DNA of 64,000 bases from Winkia neuii (GTDB taxonomy: Bacteria > Actinomycetota > Actinomycetes > Actinomycetales > Actinomycetaceae): assembly GCF_029011175.1 (NCBI RefSeq), contig NZ_CP118946.1, positions 1,674,001-1,738,000 on the forward strand, in the 5' to 3' direction. Below, one piece after another: positions 38,152 through 49,298 of the stretch. Positions within the stretch are counted from its first letter, which is position 1, and every line of letters begins with the position of its first letter. Under the pieces are notes generated by a model. The model made no database searches and was not told where the DNA came from. It saw only the letters and a list, made by a program, of their open reading frames with translations. Made by a program: the position numbers and the translations under genes.

Positions 38152-40098
38152 TCAGAGCCTGGTTCCGAACACAGCGACAAGCGCGAGCAGCACACCGAAG
38201 GCGATGTAAGCCGCGTAAGAGCGGATGTGGCCGTTTTGGATTCTGCGGATGAAATTGCCAAGCCCGAGCGAGCCCTTGCCGAGTCCGCCCACGATGCCGT
38301 CGATGCCACCCTTGTCGGCAAGAGTGACGCCCTTGGTGAGGGCGATGCCCGGGTGCATGAACAGCGATTCGTTGATCGAGTCTTGGTACAGATCGTTGCG
38401 GGCAGCCACCACCATCGGGTTGGCGGCCGGAGCAATCTTGGGAACGGAGTTGCGCCCGTACCTGACCCAGGCCAGAACAGCTCCGATTAGTACTACTGCC
38501 AGTGTGCAGATGGTAATTGCCAGCGCCGGAATTACCGGTTCACCGTGCGCGTGGTGCCCGGTAACCGGTTCCAGCCACTTGGCGAAGAATCCGGTCGGAG
38601 CAACCGCTATACCAAATCCGATTGCGAAAATTGCCAGGATGATCATCGGCACAGTCATGAGCGGACCGGATTCGTGCGGGTGCACCTGGCCACCGTCGTT
38701 GACGGTAGTCCACCGGGCCTTGCCGTGGAATGTCATGAAGAACAGCCTGGACATGTAGAAGGCGGTGATTCCCGCGCCAATCAACGCAATGAGGCCGAAG
38801 ATCCAGGCGCCAGTGGTGCCGAATGCTTCCGGCACGAAGGCGGATTCGATAATCGGATCCTTGGTGAAGAAACCGGTGAATGGCGGGATGCCGAGGATCG
38901 CCAGCCACCCCATCATGAAGGTCAGCCAGGTTACCTTCATGACCTTAGACAGGGCACCAAAGCGCCTCATGTTCACCTGTTCGTTCATTGCGTGCATGAT
39001 CGAGCCGGCTCCCAGGAACATCAGCGCCTTGAAGAAGCCGTGACCAACCAGGTGCAAGATTGCGAAGGCCCAGCCAATCGGGCCGAGCCCGGCGGCCAGC
39101 ATCATGTAACCGATCTGGGACATGGTAGATGCGGCCAGCACCTTCTTCATGTCGTCCTTGGCACAACCGACGATGGCGCCGAACAGCAACGTGATTGCCC
39201 CGACGATTGCCACCAGCAGCTGCGCTGTAGGAGCTGCAGAGTAAATACCGCCCGAGCGTACCATCAGGTAGACGCCCGCGGTCACCATGGTGGCGGCGTG
39301 GATCAGTGCAGACACCGGTGTCGGACCGGCCATTGCGTCGCCAAGCCATGCTTGCAACGGGAACTGCGCGGATTTACCACAGGCAGCTACCAATAGGAAG
39401 ATTCCGATAATGGTTGCCCAGTGCCGCCCCATCGAGCCGTCGGCCGCAGCCCCCAGCACGTCGGAGTAGGCAAAGGAGTTGGTTACCTTGAACATCGCCA
39501 TCATTGCCAGCAGCAGGCCCATGTCGCCAACACGGTTCATGACGAATGCCTTCTTCGCAGCAGTGGCGTTTTCCGGCACGTGGTTCCAGAAGCCGATCAG
39601 CAAGTAGGAGGCAAGGCCTACGCCTTCCCAACCGAAGAACAGCAGCAGGTAGGAATCGGCCAGCACCAGGGTGAGCATGGCCGCGATGAAGAAGTTCAAG
39701 TAGGCGAAGAACCGGCGCCTGTCAGCATCGTGTTCCATGTACGCCACTGCGTAGACATGGATAAGCGAGCCGACGAAAGTCACCAGCATTACGAAGGTCA
39801 TCGAGAGCGGATCGAGAAGCAGTCCCAGATCGATCGCGTGGTCGGAGCCGAGGCCCGCCCATTCAAACAGGTGCGTGCGCAACGCCCTCGAACCAGGTTC
39901 CATGCCGTACAGCTGCAAGATGACGAGCAATCCGACGACGAAAGAAGCCCAGGAGGCAACTACGCCAATCCAGTGCCCCCAGCGGTCGCTTGCCCGTCCT
40001 AGGAGCAGCAGGACTCCGGCGCTCACTAGCGGGAGCGCGATCATCAGCCACGCGTAGGCGGCCGCACCGGTGGCTACCCCAGGTGCCATAGCATTCAT
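38152..40098 (-). CDS. nuoL: NADH-quinone oxidoreductase subunit L
   Basis: 648-aa distal proton-pumping subunit with the long lateral helix at its C-terminus. Typical texts: FFGWEGVGLASYLLIGFW, KSAQFPLQAWLGDAMAGPTPVSALIHAATMVTAG and ASTMSQIGYMM. ATG 40098 follows nuoK by 13 bases. Confidence 0.97.
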   Translation of the reverse strand: MNAMAPGVATGAAAYAWLMIALPLVSAGVLLLLGRASDRWGHWIGVVASWASFVVGLLVILQLYGMEPGSRALRTHLFEWAGLGSDHAIDLGLLLDPLSMTFVMLVTFVGSLIHVYAVAYMEHDADRRRFFAYLNFFIAAMLTLVLADSYLLLFFGWEGVGLASYLLIGFWNHVPENATAAKKAFVMNRVGDMGLLLAMMAMFKVTNSFAYSDVLGAAADGSMGRHWATIIGIFLLVAACGKSAQFPLQAWLGDAMAGPTPVSALIHAATMVTAGVYLMVRSGGIYSAAPTAQLLVAIVGAITLLFGAIVGCAKDDMKKVLAASTMSQIGYMMLAAGLGPIGWAFAILHLVGHGFFKALMFLGAGSIMHAMNEQVNMRRFGALSKVMKVTWLTFMMGWLAILGIPPFTGFFTKDPIIESAFVPEAFGTTGAWIFGLIALIGAGITAFYMSRLFFMTFHGKARWTTVNDGGQVHPHESGPLMTVPMIILAIFAIGFGIAVAPTGFFAKWLEPVTGHHAHGEPVIPALAITICTLAVVLIGAVLAWVRYGRNSVPKIAPAANPMVVAARNDLYQDSINESLFMHPGIALTKGVTLADKGGIDGIVGGLGKGSLGLGNFIRRIQNGHIRSYAAYIAFGVLLALVAVFGTRL

Positions 40099-40111
40099 TT
40101 GAGCTAGCCTC

Positions 40112-40411
40112 CTAGTTCTTCATCAAGTTCAGCGCATCAACGGAAGTGGTGCGCCTGGTCTTGAAGATCGATACGACAATGGACAACCCGACCACTACTT
40201 CGGCAGCAGCAACAACCATCACGAAGAACGCCATTGTCTGGCCTTCGATGTTGTTGTGCATGCGCGCAAAAGTGACGAGCATAAGATTCACCGAATTGAG
40301 CATCAGTTCGACCCCCATGAGGGCGATCAGTGCGGTGCGTCGAGTAAGCACGGTGACAGCGCCAATGGCAAATAGGACTATCGCCAGGACGATGTAGTTG
40401 GTGAGACTCAC
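40112..40411 (-). CDS. nuoK: NADH-quinone oxidoreductase subunit K
   Basis: 99-aa three-helix membrane subunit. The two conserved glutamates of the proton path are present in [14 protein letters not shown] and [19 protein letters not shown] start at 40411, overlapping the nuoJ stop by 4 bases. Confidence 0.97.
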   Translation of the reverse strand: MSLTNYIVLAIVLFAIGAVTVLTRRTALIALMGVELMLNSVNLMLVTFARMHNNIEGQTMAFFVMVVAAAEVVVGLSIVVSIFKTRRTTSVDALNLMKN

Positions 40412-41379
40412 TTGTCTTCACCTTCCTTTCCCTCGACGGTTTGCGAGTGGGCCTTTTCGACCTCGCGCTTACCGGGCTGCATAAGACCGGTGGGAGCTGA
40501 CTGCCCGGGCATCCCCCAGGCTCCAGAGCGACCCACGGCCTGAGTGGCTTCGCGTCCGTGCAGACCCTTTGCCTTGTCGCCGTGCCGTTGTTCGCGCAGC
40601 GCGGCCGAGGCGGAAGGTTCAACAGTTGAAAGGGTCCTAGCTTCCCCACGGGCACGCAGCACGCGCGATACAGACGCCTCAATGGGCTCGCCGGTTTCAC
40701 CGGAGATCGCGGGCACGTCCACCGCGTTGGTGGAGGCGTAAACGCCAGGCGCGGGCAACTGACCGATGTGGGTGCCGCGGGTACGCCATGCGTTCCAGCG
40801 TGCTGCCAATGTGTGCCGCTGGTCTGCCTTGGGGGCCAATCGATCTGCGTGGTTCAGCAACATCGAACCAACCACCGCGGTAATCAGCAGCACGTCGGCG
40901 AGTACCAACGTGTGAGTGTGCTGGGTAAAGATTGAGATGCCAACCGCGACCGGATTATCGGCTCCGTTAGCATCGGCAAGATGGCCCACCGCCGGAAGTT
41001 TCGAGGCGACGATAGCGCAAGTGAGCAGCGCAATTAGGACTGCACCGGCCAGGTATGCGAACCACCTCAATGAAGCCGGAGACTTTCGGTAGTTATCCGA
41101 GGCCGACACGCCCACCATCATGACCACGAACAAGATCATCATCATGATTGCGCCCGTGTAGACAACTACTTGGACGACACCCAGGAAGAGTCCGCCCTGC
41201 TCGATGTAGAGCAAAGCCAGAATCAGCATTGCTGCCACCATACAAATTGCCGAGTGGACTGCCTTGCGGCATAGGGCCACCCCTAGGGCCGCAAGCACCA
41301 GCAGTGGTGCAGCAACCCAAAACATCACCGTCTCGCCGGTGCTGATGGACTGCGCCGCTAGCGGTAAGAGCGTGTTCAC
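40408..41379 (-). CDS. nuoJ: NADH-quinone oxidoreductase subunit J, with long C-terminal tail
   Basis: Five-helix membrane subunit (about residues 1-175) with the conserved [17 protein letters not shown] on helix 3. The 323-aa product carries a polar tail of about 145 residues after the last helix, with no recognised domain; E. coli NuoJ is only about 185 residues. Some actinobacterial NuoJ proteins are also extended. GTG 41379 overlaps the nuoI stop by 4 bases. Confidence 0.95.
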   Translation of the reverse strand: MNTLLPLAAQSISTGETVMFWVAAPLLVLAALGVALCRKAVHSAICMVAAMLILALLYIEQGGLFLGVVQVVVYTGAIMMMILFVVMMVGVSASDNYRKSPASLRWFAYLAGAVLIALLTCAIVASKLPAVGHLADANGADNPVAVGISIFTQHTHTLVLADVLLITAVVGSMLLNHADRLAPKADQRHTLAARWNAWRTRGTHIGQLPAPGVYASTNAVDVPAISGETGEPIEASVSRVLRARGEARTLSTVEPSASAALREQRHGDKAKGLHGREATQAVGRSGAWGMPGQSAPTGLMQPGKREVEKAHSQTVEGKEGEDK

Positions 41380-42032
41380 AGTGCTTCCTCCTTTACCGCC
41401 TTAGCAGTCTTGAGTGTGGGATCGTCAGGGCGCTTCTGCTCTACCCACTGGATCTGTGCCTGAGTCGGACCGGAGACGGCTCCCTTGTAGTAGTCCGAGT
41501 CGGTAGTACCTTCGACCATCGGGTGCGGAGCAGCGAGCATGCCTTCCTGCATCGGAGCCAGCAGCTGATCCTTTTCGTAGATCAACCGATCGCGGTGCTG
41601 TTCTGCCAGCTCAAAGTCATTACTCATGGTGAGTGCTCGAGTGGGGCATGCCTCTATGCAGTAGCCGCAGAAAATGCACCTGAGGTAGTTCACCTGGTAA
41701 ACGCGCCCATAGCGTTCCCCGGGCGAATACTGCGCGTCGGGCCGGTTTACCGCGGCTTCGACCAAGATGGCGTCGGCTGGGCATGCCCATGCACACAGTT
41801 CACAACCGATGCACTTTTCGAGACCGTCGGCATACCTATTTAGGCGGTGCCTGCCGTGGAAACGAGGTTGCACATAAGGTCCCTCGAATGGGTACTGTTC
41901 CGTTACCGTGGGGCGGAAGAACGAGGAGATGGTTACTCCGAATCCTGCCCATGGCGAAAACAGCTTCCCTAGTGGGCCCTTCGGATCATGCTCGTAACGC
42001 ATGTCCTCGCGGGTTGGATTTCGTCTACTCAC
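41376..42032 (-). CDS. nuoI: NADH-quinone oxidoreductase subunit I
   Basis: Peripheral-arm ferredoxin-like subunit holding clusters N6a and N6b. Two CxxCxxCxxxCP motifs are visible: [12 protein letters not shown] and [13 protein letters not shown] chose GTG 42032, which overlaps the nuoH stop and has AAGG 8 bases upstream, giving 218 aa; a further upstream start lies deeper inside nuoH. Confidence 0.96.
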   Translation of the reverse strand: MSRRNPTREDMRYEHDPKGPLGKLFSPWAGFGVTISSFFRPTVTEQYPFEGPYVQPRFHGRHRLNRYADGLEKCIGCELCAWACPADAILVEAAVNRPDAQYSPGERYGRVYQVNYLRCIFCGYCIEACPTRALTMSNDFELAEQHRDRLIYEKDQLLAPMQEGMLAAPHPMVEGTTDSDYYKGAVSGPTQAQIQWVEQKRPDDPTLKTAKAVKEEAL

Positions 42033-43347
42033 TGGGTTCACCTTCCTTCCCTGCGCTAGCAAGGGCTACTTCTGCGCGACCGGCACGCGGGCTGACAGGC
42101 ATTTGTTGGCCTGGGCGCGGCGGCACCGGATAGCCTCCGGCCATCGGATCAAATGGCTTCTCGGGGCCGGTATCCGCCCTCTTTTCGCGCCCGGTAAATC
42201 CGATGATGACCAGCGCGATCAGGAATATTACGGCGATACCGATGAGCAGCTGGGTCAGGGTGACGTTCGCGTACAAGCTGATTCCGCGCATCAGCGCCAC
42301 GATTACTAGCCAACCAAGCGAAATAGGCAGAAGCACCTTCCAACCCAGATTCATCAGCTGGTCGTAGCGCACACGCACCAAAGTTCCGCGAACCCAAATG
42401 ATGCAGAAGGCCACGGCCCACATCTTGATGATGAACCAGATCATTGGGAAGAAACCGGTGTTTAGTACGCCGCCAAGAATGTGGTCTCCGAACGGGAATC
42501 GCCAACCGCCCAGGAACAGGGTGGTAAACACGCACGAGACGTTGAACATGTTGATGTATTCGGCCAGGTAGTACCAGGCGAACTTCATCGAGGAATATTC
42601 CGTTTCGTGGCCGGCTACCAGCTCGCCCTCACATTCGGGAAGGTCGAACGGCAGACGGTTGATCTCGGCTACCGAGGAAATGAAGTAGATGCATGCCGCC
42701 GGAATGAGGGCGAAGATCCACCACACTGGCGATTGGGCCGCCACGATCTGCGAGGTGCGCATGGAACCAGAGACGATGAATACCGTCACCATCGCCATGC
42801 CCATGCCTAGTTCGTAGCTGATGACCTGAGCCGACGAACGCATTGCGCCTAGCAGTGGCAGGGTGCCCTTAGAAGACCAGCCGCCCAGAATAATGCCGTA
42901 GACCCCCAACGAGGCAATGGCCAGAATGTAAAGGCCGCCGATCGACGGATCCATCAGCTGCAGCGGAGTGGAGTGGCCAAGAATATTCACGTTGGGGCCG
43001 AACGGGATTACCGCTAGCACCATGAAGGCGCTAAATGCCGCAACCAACGGACCAACCAGATACAGGATTCGATCCACGCCCTGCTTATTGAAGTCTTCCT
43101 TGACTAGCAGTTTCACCGCGTCTGCCACTGCCTGTAGCAAGCCCAGCGGACCGTGGACATTTGGGCCAGGACGAGTCTGCATGCGAGCAAGACCACGCCT
43201 TTCCACCCACAGCGCCATAATGACTGTGATCAGCAAGAACACAATGATGAAGACCGCTTTGATAAGAGTCAGCCACCATGTCTCTTGGCTAAAATCTGCC
43301 GGCTGGACCTGATGGCCTGCCGTCGAGAACATTGTTAGAGCGTTCAC
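42025..43347 (-). CDS. nuoH: NADH-quinone oxidoreductase subunit H
   Basis: 440-aa membrane subunit forming the quinone-entry chamber. Landmarks: [63 protein letters not shown] and [22 protein letters not shown]. About eight helices, then a proline-rich cytosolic tail. GTG 43347 overlaps the nuoG stop. Confidence 0.97.
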   Translation of the reverse strand: MNALTMFSTAGHQVQPADFSQETWWLTLIKAVFIIVFLLITVIMALWVERRGLARMQTRPGPNVHGPLGLLQAVADAVKLLVKEDFNKQGVDRILYLVGPLVAAFSAFMVLAVIPFGPNVNILGHSTPLQLMDPSIGGLYILAIASLGVYGIILGGWSSKGTLPLLGAMRSSAQVISYELGMGMAMVTVFIVSGSMRTSQIVAAQSPVWWIFALIPAACIYFISSVAEINRLPFDLPECEGELVAGHETEYSSMKFAWYYLAEYINMFNVSCVFTTLFLGGWRFPFGDHILGGVLNTGFFPMIWFIIKMWAVAFCIIWVRGTLVRVRYDQLMNLGWKVLLPISLGWLVIVALMRGISLYANVTLTQLLIGIAVIFLIALVIIGFTGREKRADTGPEKPFDPMAGGYPVPPRPGQQMPVSPRAGRAEVALASAGKEGEPSE

Positions 43348-45908
43348 CGGGTCACCTCCGAGGCAGTAACGCTTACTACAGCGCCGCTTCCGACGCCTAA
43401 GGTTTCGTATACGTGGGAGCGGTCAGAGCACTGTGGCAACCAGACCACCCGATCGACCATGTCGCACACGTGGGCTGGCAGGGTGATGGTTCCCGCTTCG
43501 GTAGAGATGTCTACCCGTGCGCCCTCGGCAATGCCGAAGGACTTTGGCACCCAAACCACAGAGCGGCGGGCGCTTCCTGCCAAGGCAGGGTTGCCGGTTA
43601 GCAGCACACCGTGGTCGAGCAGCGGCTTGTGCGTTGCCAGCACTGCCTGGCCAGCACCGGGAGCCGCCAGCGCGGCTGGCGCCTGATGCGGGCGCAGCGC
43701 CCTCTTGCCTTCCCAGTTCATCAACTGGTTAGCTTCGGCGTGCACGTCGCGCAGGGAAGCAAAAGCAATTGGCCGTTCCAGCTCGGTGGCCAACTGGTCT
43801 AGCACTTCCCTATCGCTCATCGCCGGGGTGGACAGTGCCTGTCCGAACGGCCGCAGTCGACCTTCCCAGTTGATGAACGTGCCAGCCTTCTCGGCAACCG
43901 GTGCCACGGGCAAAACCACGTCGGCAATCTGGGTAACAGGAGTCTGCAGCACCTCGAGGCTTACTACGAAGCCGGCATTCTTGATGGCTGCCAAAGCATC
44001 GCCGGGCAGGTCGCGGGTATCTACCCCGCCCACTACGAGGGCGTCGACCTCGCCGGTCGATGCGCCCTGCAAGATTCCGGCCAAATCAAGGCCTTCGCCT
44101 GCCGGCACCTCGTCCCACAGCTGCTCTAGCGAAGCGCGCGCTGCCGGATCGGCGACTGCGCGTCCGAAGGGAAGCATCGAAGGCATCAGTCCGGCCTCCA
44201 AAGCGCCCCTTTCCCCGGCTCGGCGAGGTACCCACGCAAGCTTTGCGCCGGTACGTTCGGCCAATTTGACGGTTTCGGTTAGCAAACCGGGAACCTGGGC
44301 GGCGCGTTCACCTACGAAGATGACGCCATTAGCAAGGCCTTCCGCAATATGCGACTGGTCGCCTTCTGCGTCCTTCTTTATAGAAGCAAGCACTTCCGGT
44401 TCCGTGCCAGGAGCGGCAGGAACATGCACAGCCCCCATCTTGGCCGAGCCATTGGTAAAGATCGGCGCCACGGTTGCGACCTTCAGCCCCTTGCGGGATG
44501 CCTTGCGCAACCGCAGGAACAAGGTGGCGCACTCGTCTTCGGGCTCCAGCCCTACAAGAAGCACCTGTTCGGACTTGTCGATGTCGGCGTAAGTTACGTC
44601 CAGGCCACTGCCCGCAATGCTGGAAGCCAAGAATGCTTCTTCTTCGGCCCCGGTAGTGCGGAATCGGGCATCAACGTTGTTAGTGCGCAGTGCGACGCGG
44701 GCGAATTTGCTCCACGCGAAGGCATCCTCGAAGGTCAGGCGGCCACCTGGCAGCAATGCCGGGTTCTTTGCCTTAGCCAAGCCTTGGGCGGCCCTGTCGA
44801 AAGCATCCGCCCACGAGGTCGGAACTAGCTTTCCGTCCTCGCGCACTAGCGGCATGGACAGGCGGTTCTCGCCAAACTGCCACTGGTAGGCGAAACGGTC
44901 CTTGTCAGAAATCCATTCCTCGTTTACGTCCATATCGCGCCCCGCCAAGCGGCGGACGATGTTGCCGCGCCTTACGTCGTTACGGATGACCGCACCGGAA
45001 GCGTCGTGCTCGGTAACAGCTGGCGTAGAAACCAGGTCGAAGGGGCGAGCCCTGAACCGGTAGGTGGCAGAAGTCAGCGCACCCACCGGGCAAATCTGGA
45101 TGACGTTGCCGGCGAAGTAACTAGAGAAACGGCGACCCGACTGATCTTCGTCAGCCGGTACGATCTGCCCCGTGTGGAAGCCCTGGGCGGCGCCAGCCTG
45201 CCCGCTCGGACCAGAGATCTCGGAAGCATTCGCAGCCGTGGAACCACAGCAATCCTCCGAAGCGATGCCGAGGCTCTTAGTATCAAAGCGGCCGATCTGC
45301 TCCCCCATGAACACGTGGTGATCGCGCGGGGAGGAACCGCCGCCACGCCCCTGCAAGTCAATAAACGGGTCGCCCGCAATCTGCTTCTGGAACCGGACGC
45401 AACGCTGACACAGAATACAGCGGTCGCGGTCTAGCAACACGGTAGACGACAGCGACACCGGCTTGGGGAAGGTTCGCTTCGCCTCGCCGAAGCGCGATTC
45501 TCCTTGCCCGTGCGACATTGCCTGGTTCTGCAGTGGGCATTCGCCGCCCTTATCGCAGATTGGGCAGTCCAAGGGGTGGTTGATCAGCAGGAACTCCATA
45601 ATTCCGTGCTGAGCCTTCTTGGCCACGTCAGAAGTGCGCTGGGTGAAGACCTCCATCTTTGGAGCCACCGTCATGGTGCAAGCCGGCTGCGGCTTAGGCA
45701 TCTTCGATACCTCGCCAGACCGATTCGGCATTGCCACCTCTACTAGGCACTGCCGGCAGGCGCCAGCCGGGTCTAGCAGCGGATGGTCACAGAAACGAGG
45801 AATGTGAATCCCAAGTTTTTCAGCAGCCCTGATAATCAGCGTGCCCTTGGGGACTTCGACGCTCTGCCCGTCGATCTGGATAGTGATCAACTCGCTCGCT
45901 TCACTCAT
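43344..45908 (-). CDS. nuoG: NADH-quinone oxidoreductase subunit G
   Basis: Largest peripheral subunit (854 aa). The N-terminal region holds a 2Fe-2S site (CDHPLLDPAGACRQC), the His/Cys site with GQGESRFGE, CPICDKGGECPLQ and CILCQRCVRF. The molybdopterin-oxidoreductase-like region follows, without an obvious cofactor ligand. ATG 45908 overlaps the nuoF stop by 4 bases. Confidence 0.97.
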   Translation of the reverse strand: MSEASELITIQIDGQSVEVPKGTLIIRAAEKLGIHIPRFCDHPLLDPAGACRQCLVEVAMPNRSGEVSKMPKPQPACTMTVAPKMEVFTQRTSDVAKKAQHGIMEFLLINHPLDCPICDKGGECPLQNQAMSHGQGESRFGEAKRTFPKPVSLSSTVLLDRDRCILCQRCVRFQKQIAGDPFIDLQGRGGGSSPRDHHVFMGEQIGRFDTKSLGIASEDCCGSTAANASEISGPSGQAGAAQGFHTGQIVPADEDQSGRRFSSYFAGNVIQICPVGALTSATYRFRARPFDLVSTPAVTEHDASGAVIRNDVRRGNIVRRLAGRDMDVNEEWISDKDRFAYQWQFGENRLSMPLVREDGKLVPTSWADAFDRAAQGLAKAKNPALLPGGRLTFEDAFAWSKFARVALRTNNVDARFRTTGAEEEAFLASSIAGSGLDVTYADIDKSEQVLLVGLEPEDECATLFLRLRKASRKGLKVATVAPIFTNGSAKMGAVHVPAAPGTEPEVLASIKKDAEGDQSHIAEGLANGVIFVGERAAQVPGLLTETVKLAERTGAKLAWVPRRAGERGALEAGLMPSMLPFGRAVADPAARASLEQLWDEVPAGEGLDLAGILQGASTGEVDALVVGGVDTRDLPGDALAAIKNAGFVVSLEVLQTPVTQIADVVLPVAPVAEKAGTFINWEGRLRPFGQALSTPAMSDREVLDQLATELERPIAFASLRDVHAEANQLMNWEGKRALRPHQAPAALAAPGAGQAVLATHKPLLDHGVLLTGNPALAGSARRSVVWVPKSFGIAEGARVDISTEAGTITLPAHVCDMVDRVVWLPQCSDRSHVYETLGVGSGAVVSVTASEVTR

Positions 45909-47203
45909 CGGGCGCCTCCTTCACTGAACTTGGTGGATGCTTCATAGGGGAAAAGCTCCCAGGCGGGAGTGCGGTAACCGGCCTCGAATTCTTCCCGGAA
46001 GTACTTGAGGGACTTCGGGATTGGAGTAGCCGCCGCGTCGCCGAGGGCGCAGAAGGACCTACCGCCGATGTTCGAACAGATGTCTTCCATCAATTCGATG
46101 TCGCCGGGGTGCCCCTTGCCTTCCAACAGGCGGTGCATAATCTGCTTCAGCCAGTAAGTGCCTTCGCGACACGGCGTGCACTTACCGCAAGATTCGTGCT
46201 GGTAGAAATCGATCCACTGCGCAATTACGCGAACCACAGATACCGTCTCGTCAAAGACCTGAATTGCACGGGTTGCCAGCATCGAACCAGCAGCCGCCAC
46301 GTCCTGGTAAGTCAGCGGCACATCTAGTTGTTCAGGGGTGAAAATTGGAGCCGAAGAACCGCCAACGGCCCAGAACTTCAGTTCGTGGCCCTCGCGCACT
46401 CCCCCACACATCTCTAGCATCTCGCGCATGGTGATACCCAGCGGAGCCTCGAACTGGCCCGGATTCTTCACGTGCCCCGAGATTGAGAAGATGCCGTGCC
46501 CACGGGACTTCTCGGTTCCCATGCAGGCGTACCAATCAACCGAGTTCTTGAAGACGCCGGGAACCTGCGAGATGGTCTCGACGTTGTTCACCACAGTCGG
46601 GCGCGAGTAGAGGCCCGAAACCGCCGGGAACGGCGGCTTCAACCTTGGGTGACCGCGGCGGCCTTCCAAGGAATCAAGCAGCGCAGTTTCCTCGCCACAG
46701 ATGTATGCACCCGCGCCGGCGTGGGCCACGATCTTCAGATCCCCAAGAATTCCGGCAGCTTCGGCCTCGGCAATCGCCGACAGGATGCGCCGGTAAACAT
46801 GGGCGACCTCGCCACGCAAGTACAAGAATGCCTGCTTGCACCCAATGGCATGAGAGGTAATGGCCATGCCCTCTACCAGACAGTGCGGGTTCGCCATGAT
46901 CTGCGGCATGTCCTTGCAAGTGCCCGGCTCCGATTCGTCGCCGTTTACTACCAAGTACCGCGGGCCACCGTCGTCAGGAGGCAAGAAGGACCACTTCATG
47001 CCCGCCGGGAAGCCTGCGCCGCCACGGCCAGCCAAGCCGGAAGACTTAACCGCGCTCACCACGTCCTCGGGCTTCATTGTCCGGGCCTTCTTCAACCCCT
47101 CATAACCCCCATGAGCCAAGTAGTGCTCAAGGGTCCACGACCGATCCTCGCCCCAGTGTTCGGTGAGGATAGGCGTCAGAGTGTCAGTGGTTATGCCGTT
47201 CAC
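45905..47203 (-). CDS. nuoF: NADH-quinone oxidoreductase subunit F
   Basis: 432-aa NADH- and FMN-binding subunit. Glycine-rich NADH/FMN sites GRGGAGFPAGMKWSF and GAGAYICGEETALLDSLEG, with NGDESEPGTCKD, and 4Fe-4S ligands in SCGKCTPCREGTYWL plus a later Cys (SFCALGD). GTG 47203, 4-base overlap with nuoE. Confidence 0.97.
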   Translation of the reverse strand: MNGITTDTLTPILTEHWGEDRSWTLEHYLAHGGYEGLKKARTMKPEDVVSAVKSSGLAGRGGAGFPAGMKWSFLPPDDGGPRYLVVNGDESEPGTCKDMPQIMANPHCLVEGMAITSHAIGCKQAFLYLRGEVAHVYRRILSAIAEAEAAGILGDLKIVAHAGAGAYICGEETALLDSLEGRRGHPRLKPPFPAVSGLYSRPTVVNNVETISQVPGVFKNSVDWYACMGTEKSRGHGIFSISGHVKNPGQFEAPLGITMREMLEMCGGVREGHELKFWAVGGSSAPIFTPEQLDVPLTYQDVAAAGSMLATRAIQVFDETVSVVRVIAQWIDFYQHESCGKCTPCREGTYWLKQIMHRLLEGKGHPGDIELMEDICSNIGGRSFCALGDAAATPIPKSLKYFREEFEAGYRTPAWELFPYEASTKFSEGGAR

Positions 47204-47931
47204 TTGTCCTCTTCCCCTTCTTTTTCAGCCTTGGCCCGCTCCGCCTCAGCAGCCGCAATTGCCTGCTGATTGTCCGGTGCCTTCCAACCTTTCTGCCGGG
47301 CAATGCGAAGGCCCAAAGTAGAAGGTTCCCCAGCCGAGGGACCTTCGTGCTGGTGACCATCCAAGAAACCGGCCAGCAGGTGTTCGTTTTCCTTGAAGGT
47401 TGGGCACACCTCTGGGCCACGAGTGGGATGAAGCGGTCGATCTGCCTTGATGTCTTCAACCAGGTCCAACGCCGACTGCGGCGTCTGGTTGTCGAAGAAC
47501 TCCCAGTTCACCATGACCACCGGAGCATAATCGCAGGCAGCATTACATTCGATTGCTTCCAGCGTGATCTTGCCGTCTTCAGTGGTCTCGTCAGTGCCGA
47601 TTCCCAGTTGCGAAGAGACCGCCTCGTAGATGGCATCCCCGCCCAGCACCGCGCACAGAGCGTTGGTGCAAATGCCGACGTTATATTTACCAGCAGGGTG
47701 GCGCTTGAACTGCGTGTAGAAGGTGGCAACTGCCGAAACCTCGCTGCGCGAGAGCTCTAGCATCTGCGCGCAGAAGGCAATGCCATCGGCACTAACGAAC
47801 CCGTCCTCGGACTGGACCAAGTGCAGCATCGGGATCAACGCTGACTGCTGGTGCCCCTTTGGGTAACGGTCCATGATCTGCTGGGCCTCGCGCCGCAGCC
47901 TTTCTTCGACCTCGGGTGAATACTTGCTCAT
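47200..47931 (-). CDS. nuoE: NADH-quinone oxidoreductase subunit E
   Basis: 243-aa thioredoxin-like subunit with a 2Fe-2S cluster. The four ligands sit in CTNALC and CNAACDYAPVVMVN. The C-terminal 80 residues form a polar Lys/Glu/Ala tail. ATG 47931 shares its last base with the nuoD stop. Confidence 0.96.
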   Translation of the reverse strand: MSKYSPEVEERLRREAQQIMDRYPKGHQQSALIPMLHLVQSEDGFVSADGIAFCAQMLELSRSEVSAVATFYTQFKRHPAGKYNVGICTNALCAVLGGDAIYEAVSSQLGIGTDETTEDGKITLEAIECNAACDYAPVVMVNWEFFDNQTPQSALDLVEDIKADRPLHPTRGPEVCPTFKENEHLLAGFLDGHQHEGPSAGEPSTLGLRIARQKGWKAPDNQQAIAAAEAERAKAEKEGEEDK

Positions 47932-49298
47932 TAGCGGTCAACCCCTCCCAATACCGGATCTAGCGATGCCAGCGAAACGATGAGGTCGGAAATCATGCCG
48001 CCCTCGGCAAGCAACGAAAGTGACTGCAGATTCGAGAAGGAGGGTTCGCGGAAGTGGACTCGGTACGGGCGAGTACCGCCATTCGAAACCACGTGGCAAC
48101 CCATGATGCCCTTCGCGTGTTCAATAATCTGGGTGGCCTGTCCTGCCGGGACTTTGAAGCCCTCAGTAACCAGCTTGAAGTGATGAATTAGAGCCTCCAT
48201 GGAGGTTCCCATGATGTGCCGGATGTGCTCCAGGGAGTTACCCTGCCCATCAGCTGCAACCGACAGCTGCGACGGCCAAGCAATTGCCTTGTCCTCTACC
48301 ATGACGCGCTCGCCCTCGCACTGATCCAGGCGATCGAGCACCTGCTCAATGATGCGGAAAGACTGGTAGCACTCGTCAAAACGCACGCGCACACGGCCGT
48401 AAGCATCAGAGGTTTCCTGCGTGCACACATCAAAATCGAGCGTTTCATAGCCGCTGTAGGGCATCATCTTGCGCACGTCATAGGCAAAACCAGCGGCGCG
48501 CAGGGACGGGCCGGTAAGACCCATTGCGAAGATGGCCTCCGGAGAGATATAAGAAACGCCCTGGAAACGCGACTTGAAAATCGGGTTATCCATAATCAGG
48601 TCTTCCAACTCGCCAAGGTCGCGGCGTACCTTCGGAAGCTGATCGCGCACGTACTCTGTAGTGCCAGCGGGCAGGTCCTGGGCTACCCCGCCTACGCGCA
48701 GGTACGCGTTGTTCATACGCAACCCGGTGACGCGTTCGAAGATGCGGAAGATCTCTTCGCGGCCACGGAAAGCGATGGTCATTAGCGTGGTGCCACCCAG
48801 CTCGTTACCGGTGGTGCCGATAGCCACGATGTGCGAGGCGGCTCGGGTGAGCTCCATCATCAGCACGCGAATCAACCGGGCGCGCTCCGAAATCTGATCG
48901 GTAATGCCCATCAGCTTTTCGACCGCCATCACGTAGGCGGCCTCGTTTAGCATCGACGCCACATAGTCCATACGCGTGCAGAAGGTGGATCCCTGTGCCC
49001 ACGTGCGGTATTCCATGTTCTTCTCGATGCCGGTGTGCAGGTATCCGGTACCCACGTGTACCTTGCGTACGATCTCGCCATCAATTTCGACGATCAGACG
49101 AAGCACCCCGTGGGTGGAGGGGTGAACCGGGCCAAGGTTCACAACGATGCGTTCGTTGACCAGCTTCTCGTGTAAAGACTGCTGTTCGATCTGCTGGGTA
49201 ACTTCGTCCCAGTCGCCACCAGAGGAAGTGAACTCTGGCAGATCCTCGTCATCAATGACGGGAGGAGCAGCCTGGTAAAGAGGTGTTGAATGCGACAT
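47931..49298 (-). CDS. nuoD: NADH-quinone oxidoreductase subunit D
   Basis: 455-aa subunit descended from hydrogenase large subunits, lining the quinone pocket. Conserved text NLGPVHPSTHGVLRLIVEIDGE, GYLHTGIEKNMEYRTW, RMDYVASMLNE and EQVLDRL. ATG 49298 directly at the nuoC stop. Confidence 0.97.
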   Translation of the reverse strand: MSHSTPLYQAAPPVIDDEDLPEFTSSGGDWDEVTQQIEQQSLHEKLVNERIVVNLGPVHPSTHGVLRLIVEIDGEIVRKVHVGTGYLHTGIEKNMEYRTWAQGSTFCTRMDYVASMLNEAAYVMAVEKLMGITDQISERARLIRVLMMELTRAASHIVAIGTTGNELGGTTLMTIAFRGREEIFRIFERVTGLRMNNAYLRVGGVAQDLPAGTTEYVRDQLPKVRRDLGELEDLIMDNPIFKSRFQGVSYISPEAIFAMGLTGPSLRAAGFAYDVRKMMPYSGYETLDFDVCTQETSDAYGRVRVRFDECYQSFRIIEQVLDRLDQCEGERVMVEDKAIAWPSQLSVAADGQGNSLEHIRHIMGTSMEALIHHFKLVTEGFKVPAGQATQIIEHAKGIMGCHVVSNGGTRPYRVHFREPSFSNLQSLSLLAEGGMISDLIVSLASLDPVLGGVDR

